From contig CM049410.1 in the NCBI GenBank assembly GCA_026929865.2, positions 23,032,001 through 23,096,000 of the forward strand: a stretch of DNA of 64,000 nt, read 5' to 3'. A program made the translations under genes and the position numbers. Shown in pieces: positions 1 through 10,678 of this stretch. Each line of letters begins with the position of its first letter. The first letter of the stretch is position 1. Source of the DNA: Hyperoplus lanceolatus. Its lineage: Eukaryota > Chordata > Actinopteri > Uranoscopiformes > Ammodytidae. A model generated the notes under the pieces. The model had not been told where the DNA came from and searched no databases. It saw only the letters and a program-made list of their open reading frames with translations.

Positions 1-178
1 ATGTTGGGCCGCGAAGGATACATCTGTTGGACCCTTCAAAACCATGAAACGAAGGCTGCATTTCTCGGCCGCATATGAAGGAGCCTTCCAAATGGTACAA
101 GCCTTTGCACGCCACTATGACGCAATCGGTCTTCAAATGCAGCCTTCATAGGCTGCGGCCCCTCGAATAGGACAGAGC
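1..178 (-). repeat. DNA-transposon-like repeat fragment (same family as 36720-37307)
   Basis: Read on the minus strand, this stretch matches 36727-36905 closely: the same order of blocks (GAAGGCTGCATTTGAAGACC, a CGCAAAGG block, a second GAAGGCTGCAT block, a CGCGGCCCAACAT block). It is cut by the window edge at position 1 and ends near 178. It lies upstream of the first visible nbr1 exon, in an intron. Superfamily not determined. Confidence 0.6.
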
Positions 179-270
179 TCTTGTGTAGAAACAAGTGTAT
201 AACCATGATAGGAAATTGAGGTACCTGGTCTGTCTGTCATAACACTTGCCCTCCTGTGATTGGTCCACAG

Positions 271-3200
271 CTCATGGGGCGGGCTCTGGAGCAGAAGGGG
301 GAGGAGTCCCAGCTCAGGAGGAAGGGGAGGATGACATCAGTGGGACTCAGTTTGTGTGTGAGACTGTGATTCGCTCCATGACTCTGGAGGAGGCTCCTGA
401 CGACACGCCCCTTAGAGTGTCCCACCAAGGGACAGGTAAAGGTGAGTCAGCTGGGGTGTTCAAATGAATTATTCATTGTATTGTCCTCAAGCTTCAGTCC
501 AGTCCTAAATAGACCAGACCCATCTGGACTTAACGCAAGGACTTAGGCCATGTCCACATGTACATGGGTATTTCCTCAACTATATCTTTCTATGGGGAAA
601 ATAAATGTCTACTGTGCATGTGTTTGCATGTGATTGAAAGAGGAAAGTATTCCAGTGTAGTGTCTAACAGTGCACTGTCTGTTTGCCTTCAGTGGTGCGT
701 CCTGCTGCTCAGGGCGGCTCCTCTTCCTCCTGTGTGAAGAGTAAAGCAGTGAAGACAGAGGAGAAAACCCCGGCTAACCTGAAGGCATGCCTCCCCTCCC
801 CGCTGAAAGCCTCTCTGCCTGCCCCTCTGTCTGTGGGCCCCAGCTCAGCACCCACCCCCCTCCATGCAACCCCCAGGGCCAACACACTGCAGCACAGGCA
901 CACACACACAGGTGACTGATACACATCACAAAATAATTATATCAAAATGATCAGCATGAGATTGGGAAAACAAGTTCTTATTGAAGTATTCGTAATGGCT
1001 CACAGTCCTGACGGAAGCCAATCCTATATTAATTAAATGGGCCTAGTGTACATTTTAAACAGTATTTCATACCAATCATCTTCAATAATCTGCCCTGTCA
1101 TGTATCATGTGTGCAAACTATGTTTTCTTGATCCCAAACCAGCTGAAGCTGAGCGGCCCCACATGAAGAGCATGTGTTTGAAGGAGCCAGGGTCTGGGGG
1201 AGAGGAGAAGAGGAGTCGCTCCTCCTCCACCTCCTCAGAGGATTACATCATCATCCTGCCTGACTGCTTTGACACCAGCCGCCCACTGGGGGAGTCCATG
1301 TACAGGTCAGTTAAGCCTCGGTTCTATAGAGCGGTGCGGTTCTGTTCGGTTTGGTGTACACATGTATTTGCTTTTTTTGTCACCCTTTCATTGGGGAACT
1401 TAGTCCTCCCTAAAGGTCCCGAAAGGACTGAGCTACACATTGCAGTCCATTGATTGGTTAACAGAATAATTTCCGTGTGAGAGATAAACCGCTCTATGTA
1501 AACAACACGGCAAGAGTGAAAAGTCTTGTGTTTAAAGAAAAATGTCGGCGTGCAGGTCTTAAAGTAAAGTGAAGATGCTGCCAGCCGTGCAAACGCAAGC
1601 CAGATCTAGCGTTACCGTGTCCTGCCAAACCGAACCGAACTGTGCTGCACAGTGAAAAGGATTTTACAGTTAGGTGTGGATCTGTACTAAAGCCACTGGA
1701 GCGTATATGTTGTAACACTCCAATCATCTCCCAATTCCTTGTCCCATTGCAGCTCTGCTCTGTCCCAGCCTGGAGACATGCTGGCCAAGACCCCCACAAC
1801 ACCAGACACTCCCACAGACCTAGAGACCCCCACAGACCCAGACCCCCCCTCTCCAGAACAGCCTGAGGGGGAGGGAGGAGAGGCAGACCAGGCTTCAGGT
1901 ACGGGGGTGTCGGGCACCAGCAGTGCCAACGACATGCTCTGCACGTCTCAGACGCTGGACGATGAGCCGCTGACACCTGAAGTGGTGGCTCCGCCTACCA
2001 CCATCTTCACACCCAGGTCAGCACACAAGCACAGCAGCAGAAAAGCACTGAAAATGTTGTTTTTCATTCATTAACATTATTTCTTCCATTGGCGTCAACC
2101 CAAGCTACAGTAAATTAATCGCATTACTTCCTTAACTGATGTTTCATACAAAGGCCAGCAGGGCATAATAGCTCCCATTTTTGGTATTTTTTTTAAACAT
2201 AAGTATGATAAATATTAGCAGGATGTATTGAAGGTGGGTTCAGCGATTCTTAATAAACGTTTGTTGTTTTAATATGTCCTGGTGTTGATGTTGTGCAGTC
2301 TAGAGAGCAGTGGAGAAACATATGTTGACCCTGCTGCTGTTGGAGAAGAAAGAGCAGAGGGCTCTGAGCTGTACCAAACTGAGGATGGTAAACACATCAC
2401 CATAACGCTAACAGATATACCATGACTAAGTCAGAATCCTGATTCTCCTCACATATATATTGAAAGATAATTGGATGTTTAATTTTTTTTTTACAAAAGA
2501 TATACGTGTGATGTAGAGAAGGATAGATGTGATGTGTTGTTGTCCCACAGCCTCTGGTGCTGAACAAACTCAGGCAGACGATACTGAAGCTACTGGAGGA
2601 ACAGAGGAGGACAACCCTGAGGACCCCAGGTCTCACACACACTCACACTCTAACTAGCAAGTATGATTTCACACACACTCACACTCTAACCAGCAGGTAT
2701 GCCTTTCCCCGGAGCATCCCTGGGCATGGAAGCGGCCAGCAGCAATGCATAGTGGCGCATTACGTTTCGGGAAAGACAGTACGACGTTGTCTGCTCTGTT
2801 CAGAGCAAGGGAGGAAACAATTAATTCAACCTAAAAACTTAGCACACAATACATTGGATTTTGAAGCAAAAAGAAATGTTCACACTTAATACAAAGACAA
2901 AATAAATGTGTAGGCGGACTGCAATCAAATTGCATGCAGGAATACTAAATGTGACTATTAGTAATTATTTACTGAAAGTGCCACACCATTTCATCATGTT
3001 ACACAAGAGGGCAGCTTTCACCCTGCAATATGCTGCTATTAACAACTATTAATCCTCAAATTATTTATTCATAAAAATATGTACTGAGAGCACACAACCA
3101 CATACCTATTAATTGATTGTTGTGTAGAGTTGCTTACAGTTTAAGTTGAACTATTGTAGTTGGCGAGCTTAACACTAACAAACTAGCTAACCGGACCGTG

Positions 3201-5886
3201 GTAGTGCTACTCTGTCCCAATGCTTAATTTAGTATTGGTTAATTGACTCCCCCCTGGCATGTTGTTCCCAGCATTGTACAATATTTATTCTGGGTTTTTG
3301 TTTTCATCTTTTTTAGAGGGCTCCCCTGAGGTAACGTGCTAATTCCTTGTCAACTATTCAAGTAGTGACACAGACAAGTTGTATCATTTATTCCACTTCT
3401 ATAATTGTCTGGAAATCTATGAGGAAATCTAAAAGATTGCTTGCTGTCATTGAATGGCCCAAAAAATAAATAAAATTAAAGGTCACCTATTGTGCAAAAT
3501 CCACTTTTTCATATTTTTTTCTACAATAATATAGGTCCTGTGACTAGAGACTCCCAAGGTATGAGAAAAAACACCTCTTTTTCTCCACCTCCATCTTTCT
3601 GAAAACCTGTTTTCAAAAAACCCCTGTCAGATTTCTCTCCCTTTATGATGTCATAATGAGAGCAGACCTTGCTTTTTCGGAAGGCAGGACTTAAAGAGAC
3701 AGGCTCCAAAACATAGCGTTTCAGACAAAGGCTGAAAAATATAAAGGGTTGTTTGGATGCTACACCATGAAAACAGTTTGTAGTACAATCCCAAAATAAA
3801 AATGGTATCCTGAAAATTAGCAGAATTTGTGACCTTTAAAGGTTTCTGTCATTCTGCTTTTCTTATTCAGTTAATTAGTACTTCTGTAGAAAATTCTCAG
3901 TTGGAGTTGTTGCCATGGCTTTGACCATAGGATTCACTTTGTGAATGTAACCTCTATTGTCTGTCCTCAGGCACCCAGGCATCACCAGCGGCCTGGTGAA
4001 AGGAGCGCTGTCAGTAGCTGCTTCTGCCTACAAAGCCCTGTTCACTGGACAAGGCCCCACACAGGTCAGCCAGATGTCTATATATAACAACCTTCTTACC
4101 AACATAACTGCAAGCTAGCTGGTAGCACCACCAACTCGCAGCCCGTTTTAAGGTTTAAAGGTGCACTATGTATCTTTGGGTGCTTTAGAGAAATGTACAT
4201 TTACTAATGTCTATTCTCATAACTGAATAACCAAACTTTCCACTCAGAAAAATTTGATCCCATGAACACTGTACCTCTAAAGTTACTGTTTCACTGGTGT
4301 TGTTTACAGCAGCATGGCCCACCCTTTATGTTTAAAAAGATATGCCAGTCTTCCGTTTGGTCCCTCAGGTGCCCCAAAATAATTTTGTTTTGATTTTGAA
4401 TTAAATATTATTTTAATACTAAGAATTACATGTAGAGAAAACAATTTTTCCAAACTAACTGCAGGCTATATAAACAAATCCCCCTCCCCTGAAACGGCAT
4501 AGTGCACCTTTAAAAAAAATAAATAAATAAAAAATAAAATATTCTAAAGTGTCACAAAAAAAAATCCCCAGAGCATATAAAAACATTGACACGGACACGG
4601 TATGACAACCATGTGACTCCACAGCTAGTCAAGCCTCCACACACTGAGCTCTTCAGCTCACTAACAGACAAACCAAAATGCCACCGTGCGTTCTCTTAAA
4701 GTCACATTTATCAAAATTTGTCAAGTTAGCCTATAAAATGTAAAGCATAAAATCAACAAAAGTGTCTTGTCATTACACAAGTATGATCTCCTGAATCAAA
4801 CTCAGTTATAATAACTATGAATGTATATCTATTAAGATAAAACTATGTCAAATAACAATAAGAAGAACAACCAGGCAGCTTTTGTCTCACAAATCTGATT
4901 TCTCATGTCTGACATCTGTGTAGTTAAGTCAACCATCCTTCTAAAGGACCATTTCCACTGAGCGGTCCTGTTCAGTGTTGGTACGGTACAGCAGGCAATT
5001 ATTTGCGTTTTACACTGTCAAGAGTTGGGAAGGGTAGCAAGACAAGCGAACCGTACCGTGCCTACTCTGGTCACCTTTTGGTTGGGGTACCAAGCCATCC
5101 CAAAGGTTCCAAAGAGGGTGGAGCCACATGCTTCACACTTGATGGTCGATGGAATTGTCATTTCCCTGCGAGGGACAATCCGCGGACTAGATTTTGTCCC
5201 GCTGCTATGATATCCGATGGTTATGTTGCTGCCGCGGCCAGCGCCGTTCAATGGCACCGAACTGTACTGCTCATTGGAAAAGAGGCATAAAACCCAGTAC
5301 AAGTGCCAATTAGGTTCCTTTTTAAACTGCTCCCAATTTTGTTTGAAAGAGTGTAAAAAGTGATTGAACTGTTTGTAGGGTATCTCCCAATGCACACTGC
5401 TTCAACAAGAGGAGAAATCCAAAGCATTTTAATGGTTTCTAGGATTTGACCTCACTGCTCAGGGGAGGGGTTTAGCGAATGGGCAGTTGTCAACTAGGGG
5501 TGTAACGATACATCGAAATATCGATCCATTGGCGAAGTATCTACCGTACCGTACTGATATCGGCAAATACCGTATCGTCGTCCAATGAATCAATCTTATA
5601 TATTGTATAAGGTCGACACCAGTGATTTACACCCCTATTGTCAACTGGATCTGTTCATGTGTTGCTGGGACATTTGGTTGCATGGACTGATGAGGTTGTT
5701 GTCTATATGCAGCCTCCAGTGGATGCGTCCACCCAGGACACCATGATGGCCGTGCTGGTGGAGATGGGCTTTGGCGACCGGCCACTGAACCAACGGCTGC
5801 TCACCAAATATAACTACAACCTGCTGGATGTGGTCAACGAGCTGGTTCAGATGACCGACAATGACTGGTACTCTACACGCTACTGA
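271..5886 (+). CDS. nbr1: NBR1 autophagy receptor, C-terminal part (8 coding exons, 5' end outside window)
   Basis: NBR1 is a selective-autophagy cargo receptor that links ubiquitinated cargo to LC3/GABARAP on the phagophore. Exons with consistent GT-AG phases: 271-435 (or 441), 693-911, 1143-1305, 1753-2016, 2299-2387, 2551-2639, 3971-4064 and 5713-5886 (stop TGA 5884-5886). Exon 1143-1305 encodes SSEDYIIILPDCFDTSRPLG, which contains the main LC3-interacting motif (YIII after acidic and serine residues). Exon 3971-4064 encodes the amphipathic J-region (GLVKGALSVAASAYKALF). The last exon encodes the ubiquitin-binding UBA domain (EMGFGDRPLNQRLL) and ends NDWYSTRY. The order and wording match the vertebrate NBR1 C-terminus as I know it. 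PB1, ZZ and FW domains must lie to the left. The first visible exon has two overlapping donors six bases apart in the same phase. Introns contain several MITEs. Identity is secure; the linker exons 2299-2387 and 2551-2639 rest on phase and splice sites only. Confidence 0.93.
1333..1653. repeat. MITE-like repeat in nbr1 intron
   Basis: The ends are imperfect inverted repeats: GTTCGGTTTGG on the left and CCAAACCGAACCGAAC on the right. Length about 320 bases, non-coding. It fills most of the intron between the exons ending at 1305 and starting at 1753. No clean target-site duplication was identified. Confidence 0.5.
3480..3835. mobile_element. TTAA-flanked MITE, family A copy 1
   Basis: Flanked by TTAA on both sides (3476-3479 and 3836-3839) with short inverted ends AGGTCAC/GTGACCT. 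The interior (ACTCCCAA.GTATGA, CTCCATCTTTCTGAAAACCT) is shared with 7192-7695. TTAA duplications are typical of the piggyBac and Kolobok superfamilies; no transposase is present. Confidence 0.75.
4159..4509. mobile_element. TTAA-flanked MITE, family B copy 1
   Basis: Flanked by TTAA (4155-4158 and 4510-4513) with inverted ends AGGTGCACTATG/CATAGTGCACCT. Non-autonomous, about 351 bases. A diverged relative lies at 27935-28285. Located in the last nbr1 intron. Confidence 0.75.
4950..5288. repeat. MITE-like repeat in last nbr1 intron
   Basis: The left end (TTCCACTGAGCGGTCCTGTT) and the reverse complement of the right end (TTTTCCAATGAGCAGTACAG) are related, giving imperfect terminal inverted repeats. 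The open frames across it on both strands are consequences of its composition; no protein family was recognised. Confidence 0.5.
5495..5637. mobile_element. hAT-type MITE with perfect 8-bp target duplication
   Basis: A 143-base element starting TAGGGGTGTAACG and ending TTACACCCCTA, flanked on both sides by TTGTCAAC (5487-5494 and 5638-5645). An 8-bp duplication and these ends are characteristic of hAT MITEs. It sits 75 bases upstream of the last nbr1 exon. Confidence 0.85.
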
Positions 5887-8705
5887 AGAAAACCTTAGAA
5901 GATATTTGTGAAGAAGGGACAAGAAAAAAAGACTGAAATCGAGAGGGACCCATTCCTGCTGACCTTTATAACTTCCTCCTTTGGCCCACCTCTCCTCTGA
6001 TTGGTCCATCTTATGACCATATAAGGAGAGAATCCAGAAAACTCTCTGGGCTACCGTACGAGAAAACCCACTGTCTGTAAAATTACTTTCAGCTTAGGTC
6101 TTGATAGTGGCATAGGAATTTCAAGAGATGTGTTCACTAAAGTCTCAAAGAAGCTATGTGTAGCATTTTAGCATTTTCCAAAATTCAGAATCACATTTCC
6201 ATTGAGCCCCTGCACTCCTGCCTGCAAGAGGGTTTTGCTCTGTTAGTTTTGAAAAAGCTAAACACTAATTAATACAAGTCTTCAGCCAACAGCAAATATA
6301 TATATATATTAATGTGTCACAGTATGACAATGTCAAGTTGTGTTACCTTTTTAAAATACTGAACAATTCCGAGAGATTCAGCTTAGGCTTCCACAGGTAA
6401 ATCTAGCCACATCAAACTCTGTCATAAATATGGTGTGCTTTTGCCCTGCACCAAAATACTTGCTTTTAACCACTTGTTTGTGTGTTCCATGGTCACACAT
6501 TCATGTCAGTAAAAAGCTCAAGTATATCATGAGCCTAAGCGCTTGGTACAAAGTAATTATCCAGTATGCGCCATTAGATTCAAGCATGTTGGAGTATGGC
6601 TGCATTTTTATTATAATAATTTATTTTTTATTTATTTTTAAAACTTATTTCCGTACAACATGTTCACATGCATCTCACTGTACTTTGTGCATAACCTACT
6701 GTAGATGAATATATGACTACTGAAAGCAGAAAAACATTCCACTTCTACTTTGGACTTTGAGATGGCGTTTGCACTTAAAAGCCCACAGGAGACAGGGACC
6801 ATTCATTCTACAGAAACGTATTCTTAATATTGACCTGTTTGTTGTGTTGAACATGTTTGCTGGCTCTCACAATAGAGATTTTCTGTGTTTCCCTGATTTA
6901 AGTTCTCAGTATGTTTCAAACTAACTAGCTTTTAGTAGTTTGGACTTAGCCTTCTTCGGTTCTGCCAATCGAAGACACATTCCGGGTGCTTTTATGTTGT
7001 TTGGTTCTTTTTAATAGCTCAGTTTGCCTATCATGTTTCTTTGTTGGGTCTCTGCCTGGCTCCAAAATGAACAGACCAAGGGATGTTATCATGGTAAATA
7101 TAGTATTTCTGCATTAGGCAAAATATATTTATGCAAATAATTTGGAAACATAGTAACACATGCGCCTCATCACTTTTATGTTAGGAGTTAAAGGTCACCT
7201 ATTATGTAAAATGCCCATTTTAATTTTTTTTCAACATTAATATGTGTCCCCTGTGTGTCTACAGACTCCCAAAGTATGAAAAATCAACCCTCTGTCTTAT
7301 TCTATACCTCCATCTTTCTGAAAACCTGTGTTCAAAAACCTTAGTCAGATTTCTCTCCATATGACGTCATAAGGGGAGAAGCCACGCCCCCTCATTACCA
7401 ACCTAACTTACCTCCACCTGTGATAACCCCAGATACCACTAAATCTAGCTGGCAGTTAGAATCAAACAGGTAGTTAGTTTTAGTGCCATTCAGAGCAGAA
7501 TGGGCTTTTTGAAAGGCGGGCCTTGAAGAGACGGGCTCTAAAACAGAGAGTTTCGGAAAGAGGCTGAAAAGAGGAGATTCAGCAATGGCACTGTTCGAAA
7601 CTTAAAGGGGTTTTTGGACACTGCACCATTAAACAGTTTCTATTCGTAACCAAGAATACAATTTTGAACCTGAAAATTAGTATAATTTGTGACCTTTAAT
7701 ACAGAGTTATGTCGTGGTCCGTGCACTATGGGAGTTCCCCACTAAAATAATATAACATTCTATTTGTACCCAGTTGTCATTGTTTGGAGGAGTCCAGTGC
7801 TGATGAATGTAAGATGATAACAGACCAGTACACATGACCTCACAGCCGTTTTTTCAATGTACACAGGACGGACCAGAAATGCTAAGTATTAGCAGTATAT
7901 TACTGTTTTTTTCCTTGATGTAGGCCAAATGAACTAAACTACAGTTGTGAAAGTGACCTTAGTTAATACAATAAATTATTTGTTCGAAAAGTACTGAGGA
8001 CTTAGTTTTAATCGGAGACTTCCCTAACATGGTGTCCACTGTCTTTCTTTTCTTTTAAAAATCACATGACACGGATCTGTACAATCAGCCTGGGAGGCAA
8101 ACCACTGCTTGAAGTGACTGTATTTAGTTTCTGTTTGAATGGGAAAGTTTAATCTCTTCAAATCCCTTTGGCAAAGCTCATATGTTCATATCATTTTTGC
8201 ACTCCTGGTCATGTGTGTGTGTGTGTGGAGGGGGGGGGGGGCAATACTCCCAAGGGATGCATACTTCCTTTGGTAGAGCACATGGAAAGACTGTATATAT
8301 ACACTAAGGTCATTCCAAACTGGAAAAACAGTGTGTAACAATGTGAAAATGTGTTTTTTTCTTTCCTCTCAAAAAAATGTATGAATATATCAAGAACCTC
8401 CTAGTTGGAAGCAATGACTATCAGTTGATCTCATTAATTTAAGTTAAGGGTTAAGATTTTTAAAGGTGTTTTCTTTCCGTTGCTTCGAATGCTTGAGGGT
8501 GGTTTGGAAATGTAAAAAGTTTGAGCTGTGGATATTGTATTTTAAGGCTTATTGTGTGGTGGTTGAATTTGCTCACCTGTATGTGTGTCAGTGTTTTCCT
8601 TTGTACAGATGAATTAAGACTGTCTTTTTGTTTCGCAAATGAAAGACTTGACAGATTTTGGATTGGAGTTGAAGTATTCATTGAATAAAAACAGCACTTG
8701 TTGAG
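5887..8705 (+). other. nbr1: Candidate nbr1 3' untranslated region
   Basis: No further coding exon is seen after the nbr1 stop. The first well-placed polyadenylation hexamer followed by a GT-rich stretch is AATAAA at 8684-8689; another AATAAA lies near 7970. A family-A MITE (7192-7695) would be part of the long form. The extent is inferred and an earlier end is equally possible. Confidence 0.35.
7192..7695. mobile_element. TTAA-flanked MITE, family A copy 2
   Basis: Flanked by TTAA (7188-7191 and 7696-7699), ends AGGTCACC and TTGTGACCT, interior clearly related to 3480-3835 but about 150 bases longer. No coding capacity. Confidence 0.75.
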
Positions 8706-9479
8706 GGATTATGATTCTTCATTTTGTGCATACCTAATATACATCAAGCAATGGTCCCGACAAAAACAAACCGTTATTACAGAGATGCTACATTTTTTAT
8801 TTTTTTTCCATACCAAGCTGCAAAGTCAAATAAAAAAGTAATTATTTAATGATCCACTGACACGTATTCTTAGTTAAAAAGTAGAAGTTTGAAATATACC
8901 TGTTTACTTTCTTATCAGGAGTTAGATGAGAAGCTTTATACCTCTCACGGTCATACGGTAACTATGAAGCTACCACACTTGTTAGTCTTGCTTAGTAAAA
9001 AACATTTTGACATTTGACAACATGAAACAGATAGTTGTTTCTTATGTTATTTATTATTTGGAGATGTCCCAATGAGTGAATCTCCTGCTATTCAGTTGTT
9101 CCTGGGGGTAAATGCTGTTATCCGCAATAGTTGACTGAATAACAGCTTAAGTAAGCTTCCAAAAATGTGTCAGGACAATACCGGAAGTGGTGCTGCATTT
9201 GTAATCAAAATAAAAGCGGAATGCAATTTGAACGACCACCACAGCCTGTGGTCATTCACAATCACAACTGGCTGAACAAGGCCTACTCAAATAATTACAT
9301 TTTACACAAGCACATGAAGTCCTAGGCTATGAGAAAACCACAGTCAAATGGCATTTGTTTTTCTTCATAACTGTAGGCCACTACTGAATCTTAAATAGCC
9401 TGTACTATTATGAAGGCCGCCCACATAATAGATAAGACCATTGTTAAATATTGTTCACTGTATCCCACTTTGTGAAATG
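8706..9479. other. Intergenic, nothing recognised
   Basis: AT-rich unique-looking sequence between the candidate nbr1 3' end and the likely tmem106a promoter. I see no exon, RNA gene or delimited repeat. Confidence 0.5.
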
Positions 9480-9675
9480 GGAGTTTTAGTTTCAAAGTAA
9501 ACAGGAAGTGTGTGCTGTCCGTGTCGGATCGATCGTGTGCCCCTGCCACCCCGTCGACCAAAACAAGATTTTCTACCGAGGGGACTCAGTTGATCCCAAG
9601 GACTGAGGATGTAAACATTGTCGCCGTCTTGAACCAGAAGCTGCGGATATCAACCACCGCGCAACATCTGGAGGA
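9480..9675 (+). promoter_or_regulatory. Candidate tmem106a promoter and 5' non-coding exon
   Basis: A locally GC-richer stretch with an ETS-type ACAGGAAGTG motif near 9500, no TATA box, and a possible weak donor (GCAG followed by GTTTTA near 9675). The tmem106a coding exon begins with a splice acceptor two bases before its ATG, so at least one 5' non-coding exon must lie upstream; this is the best candidate. Not proven by sequence alone. Confidence 0.35.
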
Positions 9676-9887
9676 GTAGGCAGGTTTTAGAGGGCTAGTT
9701 GTGACATTATTCATACACAGCCTAAAAATATGAATTACATTGGCGCTTTTGACAACTACATGTATCTATCTACTGTCCTGCATGAATTTAGCTTTGCGTG
9801 ATATTTTAACATACCGGGTTTGAAGTGTTGATCGTGTTAGAAGAGAAAATGTCTCTGATAAAAAAAAAGTGCGTAGTTCGGGCTTTT

Positions 9888-9891
<4 letters not shown>

Positions 9892-9970
<79 letters not shown>

Positions 9971-9982
9971 CGTGTGTGTGTG
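9892..9982. repeat. (GT)n microsatellite
   Basis: Almost pure GT dinucleotide array with GC interruptions at its 3' end. It produces spurious His-Thr open frames. Confidence 0.95.
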
Positions 9983-10019
9983 CAAGCGTGTGCGTGTGTG
10001 CACGATCAGCCACAACTAT

Positions 10020-10670
10020 ATAATTATAACAGAAAAAGTTGACGTTGTTTAATCATAAAGAGTGAATAGATTAGATTAGATGCACTTGTTTGTCATTACT
10101 CAGCAGGTTACACTGCAACAAAATGTAATCGGGTCTGAGTCCAGAGTGCAAACAGCTGTAATACAATATGCAGCTATAACATTGGAATAAGCATTTTTGC
10201 ATTCACTAAGGACAGTGCATTTTGCATTAGGAGATCCATAATATTACTAAGGTCATAATATAGTCATAGTCCAAATGTTTTTATAAAGATTCTAAATATT
10301 TATATTTAAAATTATAATAAAGTAAAAGCAAAGATAAAATAGCAATATTACCATAAAGTTGTAATTTTAAAAAAAAATATGAGGGTTGCAAAACTAGTTT
10401 TATGAGATTTCAATAATATTAGATCCAAATAAATTCATAGATTTATTTTAAAAAATGTCATATGTTCAATAAAACAAGATTTGTTCTGGTATAAGTCAGA
10501 ACCTTATTAGAAATAAGCAGTAGCCTAATCTAGCAAGAAAAGTTGTAATAGTTCACGGATAAAGTTCTGAATTTAATATTAATAAGAGAAAATAATTATA
10601 GTGTAAAGTCATGATCTGCATGAATTGTAACCTATACTATCTATGATTGTAACGTGTGTGTGTTATGTGT
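10020..10670. other. AT-rich intronic sequence, nothing recognised
   Basis: Very AT-rich sequence between the candidate 5' exon and the first coding exon of tmem106a. No feature supported apart from the acceptor at its right end. Confidence 0.5.
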
Positions 10671-10678
10671 CCTCAGGT

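Noticed and set aside
5003..5395. Open frames of 95 and 125 codons on both strands
   Set aside because: Mostly inside a MITE-like repeat in the last nbr1 intron; no domain or conservation signal visible.
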